A program made the position numbers and the translations under genes. This document shows, piece after piece, positions 7,918 through 12,971 of a stretch of 14,840 bases of DNA; positions within the stretch are counted from its first letter, which is position 1, and the number at the start of each line of letters is the position of its first letter. The DNA comes from an uncultured Oscillospiraceae bacterium (lineage in GTDB: Bacteria > Bacillota > Clostridia > Oscillospirales > Ruminococcaceae): positions 1-14,840 of the forward strand of contig URGQ01000036.1 in assembly GCA_900547385.1 (NCBI GenBank). The letters run 5' to 3'. The notes under the pieces were generated by a model. The model ran no database searches. It was not told the DNA's origin and worked only from the letters and a program-made list of their open reading frames with translations.

Positions 7918-8409
7918 TTAGTAGCCCTTGATCCCCTCGATGGAATCATCGTGGGCGACCCACTCCTCATCCACCTCAAAGGTACGGTAGGTATCCCGGG
8001 TATCCCGCACAATGACCCGCTCGATGCCGGCATTGATGATCATACGCTTGCAAAGGGAGCAGGGCGCCGCGGCCTCCACATAGCCGCCGGTGCGGTTTTC
8101 CAGCCCCACTAGGTACAGGGTGGCACCCAGCATCTCGCTGCGGCTGGCATTGATGATGGCGTTCTGCTCGGCATGGACGCTGCGGCAGAGCTCATAGCGC
8201 TCGCCGCGCGGCACCTGCAGCTTTTCACGGGTACAGTAATGCAGCTCATTGCAGTTGGCGCGCCCGCGGGGGGCGCCCACATAGCCGGTGGAGATGATGG
8301 TATCATTCTTGACGATGACTGCGCCGAAATTACGGCGCAGGCAGGTGCCCCGCCCGGTAACAGCTTCTGCGATGTCCAAATAGTAATTGATCTTATCCCG
8401 GCGCTCCAT
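7918..8409 (-). CDS. Deoxycytidylate (dCMP) deaminase, ComEB-type
   Basis: This zinc-dependent cytosolic enzyme probably converts dCMP to dUMP, feeding dTMP synthesis. The zinc and catalytic residues are clear: HAE in SVHAEQNAI (His79, Glu81) and PCSLC (Cys117, Cys120). The N-terminal segment TCLRRNFGAVIVKNDTIISTGY and the GAPRGRANC stretch are typical of dCMP deaminases and of Bacillus ComEB, rather than of free cytidine deaminases. At 163 residues it is a normal length. AAAGGAGG lies 4 nt before the ATG. It is the first gene of the long minus-strand run and has a strong promoter with an inverted repeat over the start region. Free dCMP is the expected substrate, but other deoxynucleotide substrates cannot be excluded from sequence. 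Confidence 0.93.
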   Translation of the reverse strand: MERRDKINYYLDIAEAVTGRGTCLRRNFGAVIVKNDTIISTGYVGAPRGRANCNELHYCTREKLQVPRGERYELCRSVHAEQNAIINASRSEMLGATLYLVGLENRTGGYVEAAAPCSLCKRMIINAGIERVIVRDTRDTYRTFEVDEEWVAHDDSIEGIKGY

Positions 8410-8439
8410 GGGGCCTCCTTTTGCCTAACACAGTACGAT

Positions 8440-8458
8440 ATGAAACGATTTGTTTCAT
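8440..8458. promoter_or_regulatory. Inverted repeat over the dCMP deaminase start region, candidate operator
   Basis: ATGAAAC-GATTT-GTTTCAT is a perfect 7-bp inverted repeat with a 5-bp spacer. It overlaps the -10 hexamer by two bases and covers the predicted transcription start of the minus-strand promoter, the classic position of a repressor site. The binding protein is unknown; no regulator gene lies next to it. Confidence 0.55.
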
Positions 8459-8485
8459 TATACACCATTCTGTTGATTTTGTCCA
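8457..8485 (-). promoter_or_regulatory. Sigma-A-type promoter of the dCMP deaminase gene
   Basis: On the minus strand TGGACA (8485-8480) and a consensus TATAAT (8462-8457) are separated by 17 bp. The predicted start is near 8450, giving a leader of about 40 nt with AAAGGAGG near its end. It probably also serves the downstream genes. Confidence 0.75.
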
Positions 8486-8526
8486 TCAAGAGATGGGGAA
8501 TTAAATGTAACTTAATGGAGACCGCC

Positions 8527-8640
8527 GAGAGCTGGTTCGGCCGCAGGCCCCGATGCGAAGCATCGGACGCGCCCCTATGGGGCGCGTGCCCGGGCTTTGC
8601 CCGGGCGGCCTGCGGCCGATGCTCTCCCCCTGCATTTATC
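8527..8640. repeat. Multi-branched palindromic repeat, copy A
   Basis: The core 8538-8618 has a perfect 12-bp closing stem (CGGCCGCAGGCC with GGCCTGCGGCCG). It encloses three hairpins that follow each other without a single unpaired base: CCGATGC-GAA-GCATCGG (8550-8566), ACGCGCCCC-TAT-GGGGCGCGT (8567-8587) and GCCCGGGC-TTT-GCCCGGGC (8588-8606). An outer pair GAGAGC/GCTCTC (8527-8532 with 8621-8626) extends the stem past a small internal loop. The right flank is CCCCCTGCATTTA. The element sits between two divergent promoters and has no T-run, so it is not an ordinary terminator. A second copy with the same layout lies at 12784-12912. It is non-coding, and its function is unknown. Confidence 0.9.
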
Positions 8641-8717
8641 AAAGCCATTTCCGCACCATTCCGCCCTGCTCGGCATAAGATGGCCACTGGGTTTTATTTT
8701 TCGCTTACTTGGCCCGC

Positions 8718-8749
8718 CCCTTGCATCAAGGGCCGAATTATGGTATTTT
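8718..8749 (+). promoter_or_regulatory. Promoter of cysE with a palindrome over the -35
   Basis: TTGCAT (8721-8726) and TATTTT (8744-8749) are 17 bp apart, and a TGG just before the -10 gives an extended -10. The -35 lies inside the palindrome CCCTTG-CAT-CAAGGG (8718-8732), which could be an operator. The predicted leader is about 37 nt. The region 8641-8717 upstream holds nothing I can identify. Confidence 0.6.
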
Positions 8750-8792
8750 TTTATAGAGTGAACGCTTCATCTTCCACATGGGAGGTCTTTTT

Positions 8793-9455
8793 ATGTGCAA
8801 ACGGATCCGGGAGGACATAGCGGCGGTGCGTCAGCGCGACCCCGCTGCCCGTTCCGGCTTTGAAATACTGCTGATGTACGCCGGCGTGCACGCGCTGTTT
8901 TGGCACCGACCGGCGCACTGGCTGTACCGGCACCACTGCTTTTTCCTGGCGCGTCTTGTCAGCCAGCTCACCCGTTTTTTTACCGGTATCGAGATCCACC
9001 CCGGCGCCGTCATCGGGCACAATGTTTTTATTGATCATGGCTCCGGCATCGTCATCGGCGAAACGGCAGAGGTAGGCGATGGCTGCACGCTGTATCAAGG
9101 CGTTACCCTGGGCGGCACCGGCAAGGATACCGGCAAGCGCCACCCCACGCTGGGACGCAATGTCATGGTAGGCTGCGGCGCCAAGGTGCTGGGCCCCGTG
9201 CGGGTAGGCGACAACTGCAAGATCGCCGCCAACGCCGTACTGCTGCACTCCATTGATGCCGACAGCACCGCTGTGGGTGTACCGGCCCGCGTGGTACGGG
9301 TAAGCAATGTAAAGCTGGAAAACGAACGGCTGGACCATGTACATATCCCCGACCCCATCCAGCAGGAGCTGAACCGGGCCCACCGGCAGATCGCCGCGCT
9401 GGAGCAGCGGCTGACAGTGCTGGAGGCGGAGCTGGAAAAGGAAAGGGGAAAATAG
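8793..9455 (+). CDS. cysE: Serine O-acetyltransferase CysE
   Basis: This enzyme acetylates L-serine with acetyl-CoA to O-acetylserine, the first committed step of cysteine synthesis in the cytosol. The left-handed beta-helix hexapeptide repeats are visible from residue ~65 (IEIHPGAVIGHNVFIDHGSG) to ~170. The catalytic DHGSGIVIGETAEVGD motif (Asp81, His82) and GTGKDTGKRHPTLG (His117) are both intact. The N-terminal helical domain is short, as in the ~220-residue Gram-positive form. The C-terminal end (187-218) is an amphipathic Glu/Leu/Arg-rich helix, likely a coiled coil, in place of the usual tail that docks into O-acetylserine sulfhydrylase. The start at 8793 is chosen because GGAGGT is 6 nt upstream; the in-frame ATG at 8778 lies ahead of that site. 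No cysK or T-box is seen nearby. Confidence 0.95.
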   Translation: MCKRIREDIAAVRQRDPAARSGFEILLMYAGVHALFWHRPAHWLYRHHCFFLARLVSQLTRFFTGIEIHPGAVIGHNVFIDHGSGIVIGETAEVGDGCTLYQGVTLGGTGKDTGKRHPTLGRNVMVGCGAKVLGPVRVGDNCKIAANAVLLHSIDADSTAVGVPARVVRVSNVKLENERLDHVHIPDPIQQELNRAHRQIAALEQRLTVLEAELEKERGK

Positions 9456-9458
9456 CCG

Positions 9459-9773
9459 ATGTTTTATATCATTTTTGATTTTTGCATGGCGGCAATTATG
9501 CTTTTATTCGGCATATGGTTTTATAAATCCGGCGGAAAAGCAGCCGATTACTTGTCCGGTTACAATATGAGATCCGCGGATGAGCGCCGAAAATATGACG
9601 AAGACGCCATGTGTAAAGCATATGGAAAAAGAATGATGTACATGTCGATCCCTTTTCTCATTGGGATTGCCATAGATTTCCGGCATCCGGGAATTGGCTG
9701 TCTCATCGCATGGGGGATGTGGCTTGTTCTGTTTATTCTGCTGCTTATTGAACGGCACAAAAGAGAACAATAA
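9459..9773 (+). CDS. DUF3784 domain-containing small membrane protein
   Basis: The 104-residue protein has three hydrophobic stretches (about 3-21, 60-75 and 79-98) and a central polar loop. That loop holds the pattern GYNMRSADERRKYDEDAMCK, the hallmark I associate with DUF3784. The function is unknown. It starts 3 bp after the cysE stop, with the AAGGGG site inside the end of cysE, so the two are probably translated from one mRNA. The codons are clearly more AT-rich than in the neighbours (many TTT, ATT, AAA), which suggests later acquisition. It ends 21 bp from the convergent 99-residue ORF, with no terminator between them. Residues 22-58 may face the cytosol, given the many Lys/Arg. Confidence 0.8.
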   Translation: MFYIIFDFCMAAIMLLFGIWFYKSGGKAADYLSGYNMRSADERRKYDEDAMCKAYGKRMMYMSIPFLIGIAIDFRHPGIGCLIAWGMWLVLFILLLIERHKREQ

Positions 9774-9794
9774 ACTTCACTTTCCTGCACTGTC

Positions 9795-10094
9795 CTACAG
9801 CGCTGCCACCAGCCGACGCAGGGCGCTGAGCCAATCGGACTTTCGCTCATCCTCGGCCGCCAGCAGAAATCGTTCCCCGAAGAACACTGCTGTGGCTGTC
9901 TGTCCGGCAAATTTGGCCTCTACACGACCCATTGGGCAGCCATCCATCGGGTGTAGGGTGCCCATCTGCGCACCACCCGCTTTCATGGTTTCTTCCAGAG
10001 TGCCTGCGCCCTCCCGGATTATCGCGCCATGGGCGATGGGGCGGCCCTCCGTAGTAAATTCCAGTCCTGTAATGGTAATGATCTGGTCGGTCAT
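9795..10094 (-). CDS. Hypothetical protein, 99 residues
   Basis: I do not recognise this protein. It is small and soluble, without a signal peptide or membrane segment. The first half is strand-like and Gly-rich (IITITGLEFTTEGRPIAHGAIIREG), and a middle segment has Met/Cys/Pro (GTLHPMDGCPMGRVEAKF). The C-terminal helix (DERKSDWLSALRRLVAAL) is amphipathic. It is taken as real because AAGGAGG lies 7 nt before the ATG at 10094 and codon use resembles the neighbouring genes. An upstream start at 10136 would precede that site. A TATGAT-like -10 at 10132-10137 has no good -35. It is divergent from the HAD gene and convergent with the DUF3784 gene. Confidence 0.65.
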   Translation of the reverse strand: MTDQIITITGLEFTTEGRPIAHGAIIREGAGTLEETMKAGGAQMGTLHPMDGCPMGRVEAKFAGQTATAVFFGERFLLAAEDERKSDWLSALRRLVAAL

Positions 10095-10169
10095 GGTGGT
10101 TCCTCCTTGCGATCTTTTTTGTTCTGTCCTTATCATAGCAGGCTATCAGTCCCATAATCCGTACTTTGA

Positions 10170-10198
10170 TGGACAGGCCGGGGCAGATGTGCTATATT
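10170..10198 (+). promoter_or_regulatory. Promoter of the HAD-IIA phosphatase gene
   Basis: TGGACA (10170-10175) and TATATT (10193-10198) are 17 bp apart, and a TGC before the -10 gives an extended -10. The predicted start near 10205 leaves about 36 nt of leader containing GGGAGG just before the ATG. Confidence 0.7.
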
Positions 10199-10240
10199 TA
10201 TGAGGAAATTGCGGCCAATAGACCTGTGGGAGGAACCAAA

Positions 10241-11032
10241 ATGGAGCAAAATAAAGCCCTGCTGGAGCGCATCCGGCTGTTTGTGCTGGATCTGGATGGC
10301 ACCATATACCTGGGCGACCGGCTGCTGCCCGGCGCCGCCGAATTTATCGCCACGGCAAAAGAAAAAGGCCGGCGGGTGCTGTTTTTCACCAATAACACCA
10401 GCCGCAGCCCCATGGAATATGTGGAGCGCCTTTCCCGCATGGGGATTCCTGTCACCCGGGAGGATATTCTCACGGCCGGGGATGTGACCATTCACTACCT
10501 GCAGACGCACTGCGCGGGACAAAGCGTCTATCTGCTGGGGGTACCTGCCCTGCGGCAAAGTTTTACGGAAGCCGGGATTCCTCTTACCGAAGAACAGCCT
10601 GATCTTGTTGTGGTGGGCTTCGATAAGACACTGACCTACGAACGGCTGGAAAAGGCCTGCATCTACCTGCGCCGGGGCGCCCATTTCCTCGCCACCCACC
10701 CCGATATCAACTGCCCCACTGAGGCGGAGCCGATCCCCGATTGCGGCGCTATCTGCCAGGCCATCACCACCAGTACCGGGTTTATGCCCCATTCCCTGGG
10801 CAAGCCCGCCGCCGAAACAGTGGAGTTGGTGGAAGCGGTGAGCGGCCTGCCGCGGGAGGCCATCGCCTTTGTGGGGGACCGCCTGTATACCGATGTGGCC
10901 TGCGGCACCCAAAACGGCGCCTGCGGCATCCTGGTAATGACCGGCGAAACCACCCCCGAAATGCTGGCGGAAAGCCGCTTTTCTCCCGATGCGGTGTTCC
11001 CCTCTCTCGGGGCCATGGCACCGCTGCTGTAA
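10241..11032 (+). CDS. HAD-IIA family sugar-phosphatase-like hydrolase (NagD/PNPase-like)
   Basis: This 263-residue cytosolic phosphatase belongs to HAD subfamily IIA (NagD, p-nitrophenylphosphatase, AraL group), which removes phosphate from small sugar or glycolytic phosphates. Motif I is FVLDLDGTIYLG (Asp17 nucleophile, Asp19 acid/base), motif II is FFTNNTS (Thr50), motif III is Lys188 in SLGKPA, and motif IV is FVGDRLYTD (Asp213, Asp218). A C2-type cap lies between motifs II and III; residues ATHPDINCPTE (151-161) belong to it. GGGAGG stands about 8 nt before the ATG at 10241; the longer ORF from 10166 lies upstream of the promoter -10 and is not used. It is transcribed alone and ends at a bidirectional terminator. 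The exact substrate cannot be read from sequence. Confidence 0.93.
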   Translation: MEQNKALLERIRLFVLDLDGTIYLGDRLLPGAAEFIATAKEKGRRVLFFTNNTSRSPMEYVERLSRMGIPVTREDILTAGDVTIHYLQTHCAGQSVYLLGVPALRQSFTEAGIPLTEEQPDLVVVGFDKTLTYERLEKACIYLRRGAHFLATHPDINCPTEAEPIPDCGAICQAITTSTGFMPHSLGKPAAETVELVEAVSGLPREAIAFVGDRLYTDVACGTQNGACGILVMTGETTPEMLAESRFSPDAVFPSLGAMAPLL

Positions 11033-11042
11033 ATCTCACAAT

Positions 11043-11089
11043 AAAAAGCCCGCCCCCTGTACCAACACCGTACAGAGGGCGGATTCTTA
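11043..11089. terminator. Bidirectional intrinsic terminator
   Basis: CCGCCCCCTGTAC (11050-11062) pairs with GTACAGAGGGCGG (11070-11082) at 12 of 13 positions around a 7-nt loop. On the minus strand the stem is followed by GCTTTTTATT and on the plus strand by ATTCTTATTT. It lies between the convergent HAD and XRE genes and probably ends both. Confidence 0.85.
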
Positions 11090-11102
11090 TTTGATTACAG
11101 GT

Positions 11103-11543
11103 TTATTTCCAGTGTTTTAGCTGCGAAAGATGGGCGTCATACTGTGCCCGGCGCTCCGCTTCGCCGATATTTTCAGGGTTCGGCATATGCGCCAGCAAAA
11201 AATCCAGCAGCGCATCCTTGCTTTGGTAAGCGAAGGCCCCCTCCGCATAGCACCACTTGCAGTAATCCTCATTATAGCTGCCATCTGGCTCCCGGCTGGT
11301 GATGCCGTCCTCCAGCGGCATGCCGCAGCACTGGCAGATGAGCTGCCGCGGCGTACCCAGCAGCGTATTGATGGATACATCGAACAGTGCCGAAAGCAGC
11401 TTCAAGGTTTCGGTATTCGGCACCGTTTCACCGGTTTCCCAGCGGGAGACCGCCTGCCGGGTCACAAAAACCTTTTCCGCCAGTTCTTCCTGCGAAAGAC
11501 CCTTGCCGGTTCTCAGTTCATAGATCACATCTTTTGTTTCCAT
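11103..11543 (-). CDS. XRE-family transcriptional regulator with C-terminal zinc ribbon
   Basis: The 146-residue protein has an N-terminal Cro/C1-type helix-turn-helix (residues ~5-60: GLSQEELAEKVFVTRQAVSRWETGE, then a DVSINTLLG end). A C-terminal domain carries CQCCGMPL (Cys70, 72 and 73) and DYCKWCY (Cys95 and 98), the pattern of a putative zinc ribbon. The last third (FAYQSKDALLDFLLAHMP...) is helical. It is probably a DNA-binding protein whose activity depends on metal or redox state, or whose ribbon is only structural; the target is unknown. AGGGAGGAG lies about 7 nt before the ATG at 11543; the upstream ORF extension runs through the promoter. It follows galM in the same direction but has its own promoter. 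Confidence 0.9.
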   Translation of the reverse strand: METKDVIYELRTGKGLSQEELAEKVFVTRQAVSRWETGETVPNTETLKLLSALFDVSINTLLGTPRQLICQCCGMPLEDGITSREPDGSYNEDYCKWCYAEGAFAYQSKDALLDFLLAHMPNPENIGEAERRAQYDAHLSQLKHWK

Positions 11544-11567
11544 GCGCTTTCTCCTCCCTTTGGGAAT

Positions 11568-11596
11568 AGTATAACACCATACCACCTCTATGAAAA
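11568..11596 (-). promoter_or_regulatory. Probable promoter of the XRE regulator gene
   Basis: On the minus strand TTTTCA (11596-11591) and TATACT (11573-11568) are 17 bp apart. The -35 is weak and shares bases with the galM terminator. A short interrupted repeat GTAT-AACACC-ATAC overlaps the -10 (plus-strand reading) and could be an autoregulatory site. Confidence 0.5.
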
Positions 11597-11615
11597 GCAA
11601 CCCGCTGTTGCTTTT
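11593..11615 (-). terminator. Terminator of galM
   Basis: AAAAGCAAC and GTTGCTTTT form a 9-bp perfect stem with a 5-nt loop, ending in TTTT on the minus strand. It lies 9 bp after the galM stop codon. The stem is AT-rich, so termination may be partial. Confidence 0.65.
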
Positions 11616-11624
11616 GCTGCTGCG

Positions 11625-12683
11625 TCACTCGGTCAGGCCAAAGAACCACACCGTTTCGGATTCATAGGTTTCGCCCTGCCGCAGCAGGATGGAGGGAAAC
11701 TGCGGGTGATGGGGGCTATCGGGGCAATGCTGTGTTTCCAGGCAGATTCCGCTGTGCTTCTGGTAGGCAATGCCGCCTTTGCCCCGCTCTCCACACAGAA
11801 AATTACCGGAATAGAGCTGCAAGGCCGGTTCTGTGGTAAAGACGGTGAGCCGCCGTCCTCTTACGGGGTCACTGAGTTCCGCCGCCGGGTGCAGCGGATT
11901 TAGGCTCTCGGCATCATAGTCCAACAGGAAATTGTGGTCGTACCCGCCGGCATTTTTTAGCTGTGGGCAGTCTGCCCCGATGCGTTCCCCAATGATATGC
12001 GGCGTGGTAAAATCCAGCGGCGTTCCCGCCACCGGCAGCATCTCCCCGGTGGGGATCAGTTCCGCATTAACCGGGGTATATCGACTGGCTGCCAGCTCCA
12101 GCCGGTGGCCAAGGATATCCCCCTTGCCCTGCCCCGCCAGATTAAAATAAGTGTGGTTGGTCAGGTTCAGCAGGGTGTCCCCCTCCCCCGCCGTGGCGGT
12201 ATAGTGGATAATGAGGGCATCCTCCTGGGTCAGGCAGTAGCGCACCTCCACATGCAGCCTGCCGGGGTAACCCTCCTCACCTGCTTCTGCCGTACGGGAG
12301 AACACCACCACATTATCAATGTCCTCGGTGCTCCATTGCCACAGGCAGCGGTCAAAGCCTCGCTTGCCGCCGTGCAGGTGGTTGCCGCCGTCATTGGCCG
12401 CCAGCTGATACTCCTTGCCGTTTAGGGTGAATTTTGCCCCGGCAATACGGTTGGCCACCCGGCCTATTGTTCCGCCAAAGTGCGGGGCCTCAATGTAATC
12501 TGCAATGGTATCACACCCCAGGGTGATATCCTCCACCATGCCCTCTTTATCCGGCACACAGATGCTATGCACAGCCGCCCCGTAATTGAGAAGGTTTACC
12601 TCCATGGTGTTGTGGTTAAACAGGGTAAAGCGTGTTACCGCCTGTCCTTCCGGTGTCCTGCCAAAAAAGTGCTTATAGACCAT
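11625..12683 (-). CDS. galM: Aldose 1-epimerase (galactose mutarotase)
   Basis: This cytosolic enzyme interconverts alpha and beta anomers of aldoses, mainly galactose or glucose. The 352-residue protein shows the family landmarks in order: GGTIGRVANRI (70-80), GGNHLHGG with His102, LTNHTYFNL with the catalytic acid His177, GGYDHNF with Asp249, and LETQHCPDSP with the catalytic base Glu316. The N-terminus is cytoplasmic, with no signal peptide. GAGGAG lies 6 nt before the ATG at 12683. The ORF formally runs on to 12917, but the extra part crosses the promoter and the palindromic repeat and is not coding. No gal or sugar-transport genes are nearby, so the sugar context is missing. It is transcribed as a single gene, with terminator and promoter visible. 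Confidence 0.96.
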   Translation of the reverse strand: MVYKHFFGRTPEGQAVTRFTLFNHNTMEVNLLNYGAAVHSICVPDKEGMVEDITLGCDTIADYIEAPHFGGTIGRVANRIAGAKFTLNGKEYQLAANDGGNHLHGGKRGFDRCLWQWSTEDIDNVVVFSRTAEAGEEGYPGRLHVEVRYCLTQEDALIIHYTATAGEGDTLLNLTNHTYFNLAGQGKGDILGHRLELAASRYTPVNAELIPTGEMLPVAGTPLDFTTPHIIGERIGADCPQLKNAGGYDHNFLLDYDAESLNPLHPAAELSDPVRGRRLTVFTTEPALQLYSGNFLCGERGKGGIAYQKHSGICLETQHCPDSPHHPQFPSILLRQGETYESETVWFFGLTE

Positions 12684-12719
12684 TGGTTGCTCCTCACTTT
12701 TCGTTTGTTTCTGCCTATT

Positions 12720-12748
12720 ATTGTACCGCATCAACGGCCAACTGCCAA
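12720..12748 (-). promoter_or_regulatory. Sigma-A-type promoter of galM
   Basis: On the minus strand TTGGCA (12748-12743) and TACAAT (12725-12720) are 17 bp apart. The predicted start is near 12713, about 30 nt before the ATG. No operator or CcpA-like site is evident. Confidence 0.8.
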
Positions 12749-12783
12749 GGGGGAAGTTTTCACTCTCGCCAGGTCGTCTGGGC

Positions 12784-12912
12784 GAATTTCTGCTGAGGGA
12801 TGGCACCGGGCCGCAGGCTGTTTCGGCACAGCCGAAACCGACGGGCACAGCCCGTCGAGACCGTCCAAAGGACGGTTTAGCCTGCGGCCCGCCCTGCCCC
12901 CTGCATAAATTC
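12784..12912. repeat. Multi-branched palindromic repeat, copy B
   Basis: The core 12808-12890 has a perfect 12-bp closing stem (GGGCCGCAGGCT with AGCCTGCGGCCC). It encloses GTTTCGGC-ACA-GCCGAAAC (12820-12838), CGACGGGC-ACA-GCCCGTCG (12839-12857) and a 9-bp hairpin with an AAA loop (12858-12878, one G-T pair). No base is unpaired at the junction. Outside the core the stem continues as GGCA/TGCC, AGGG/CCCT and GAATTTCTGC/GCATAAATTC (9 of 10), so nearly the whole 129 nt can pair. It has the same layout as copy A with different hairpin sequences. It lies between the galM promoter and the end of the amidohydrolase gene. Confidence 0.9.
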
Positions 12913-12919
12913 CACACAT

Positions 12920-12958
12920 GGGAAAAGGGACGCCCCCGTTAGAGGACGCCCCTTTCCC
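12920..12958 (-). terminator. Imperfect hairpin after the amidohydrolase gene, possible terminator
   Basis: GGGAAA (12920-12925) pairs with TTTCCC (12953-12958), and the stem continues inward through GGG/CCC and further short paired blocks with mismatches. It contains a near-direct repeat GGACGCCCC. It begins 13 bp beyond the stop codon of the minus-strand gene. It lacks a T-run after the stem, so termination here is only possible. Confidence 0.4.
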
Positions 12959-12971
12959 AAGAGAGAAAACA

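Noticed and set aside
8480..8489. Shared string TTGATGGACA near the dCMP deaminase promoter and near 10166-10175 as a regulatory motif
   Set aside because: Both contain a -35 hexamer on different strands relative to unrelated genes; two occurrences of a promoter-like 10-mer can be chance.
8527..8640. Intrinsic terminator for dCMP deaminase or cysE
   Set aside because: The element lies between two divergent promoters upstream of both genes and has no T-run on either strand.
8527..8640. CRISPR array or tRNA cloverleaf
   Set aside because: There are no repeated direct units with spacers; the loops are 3 nt and the junction has no unpaired bases, so the tRNA T-loop and anticodon features are absent.
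8641..8792. Cysteine T-box leader ahead of cysE
   Set aside because: No specifier loop, no TGGNACCGCG antiterminator element and no terminator are present; the leader is only about 37 nt.
12684..12917. N-terminal extension of the galM frame
   Set aside because: The extension crosses the galM promoter and palindromic repeat B, and a well-spaced GAGGAG supports the start at 12683.
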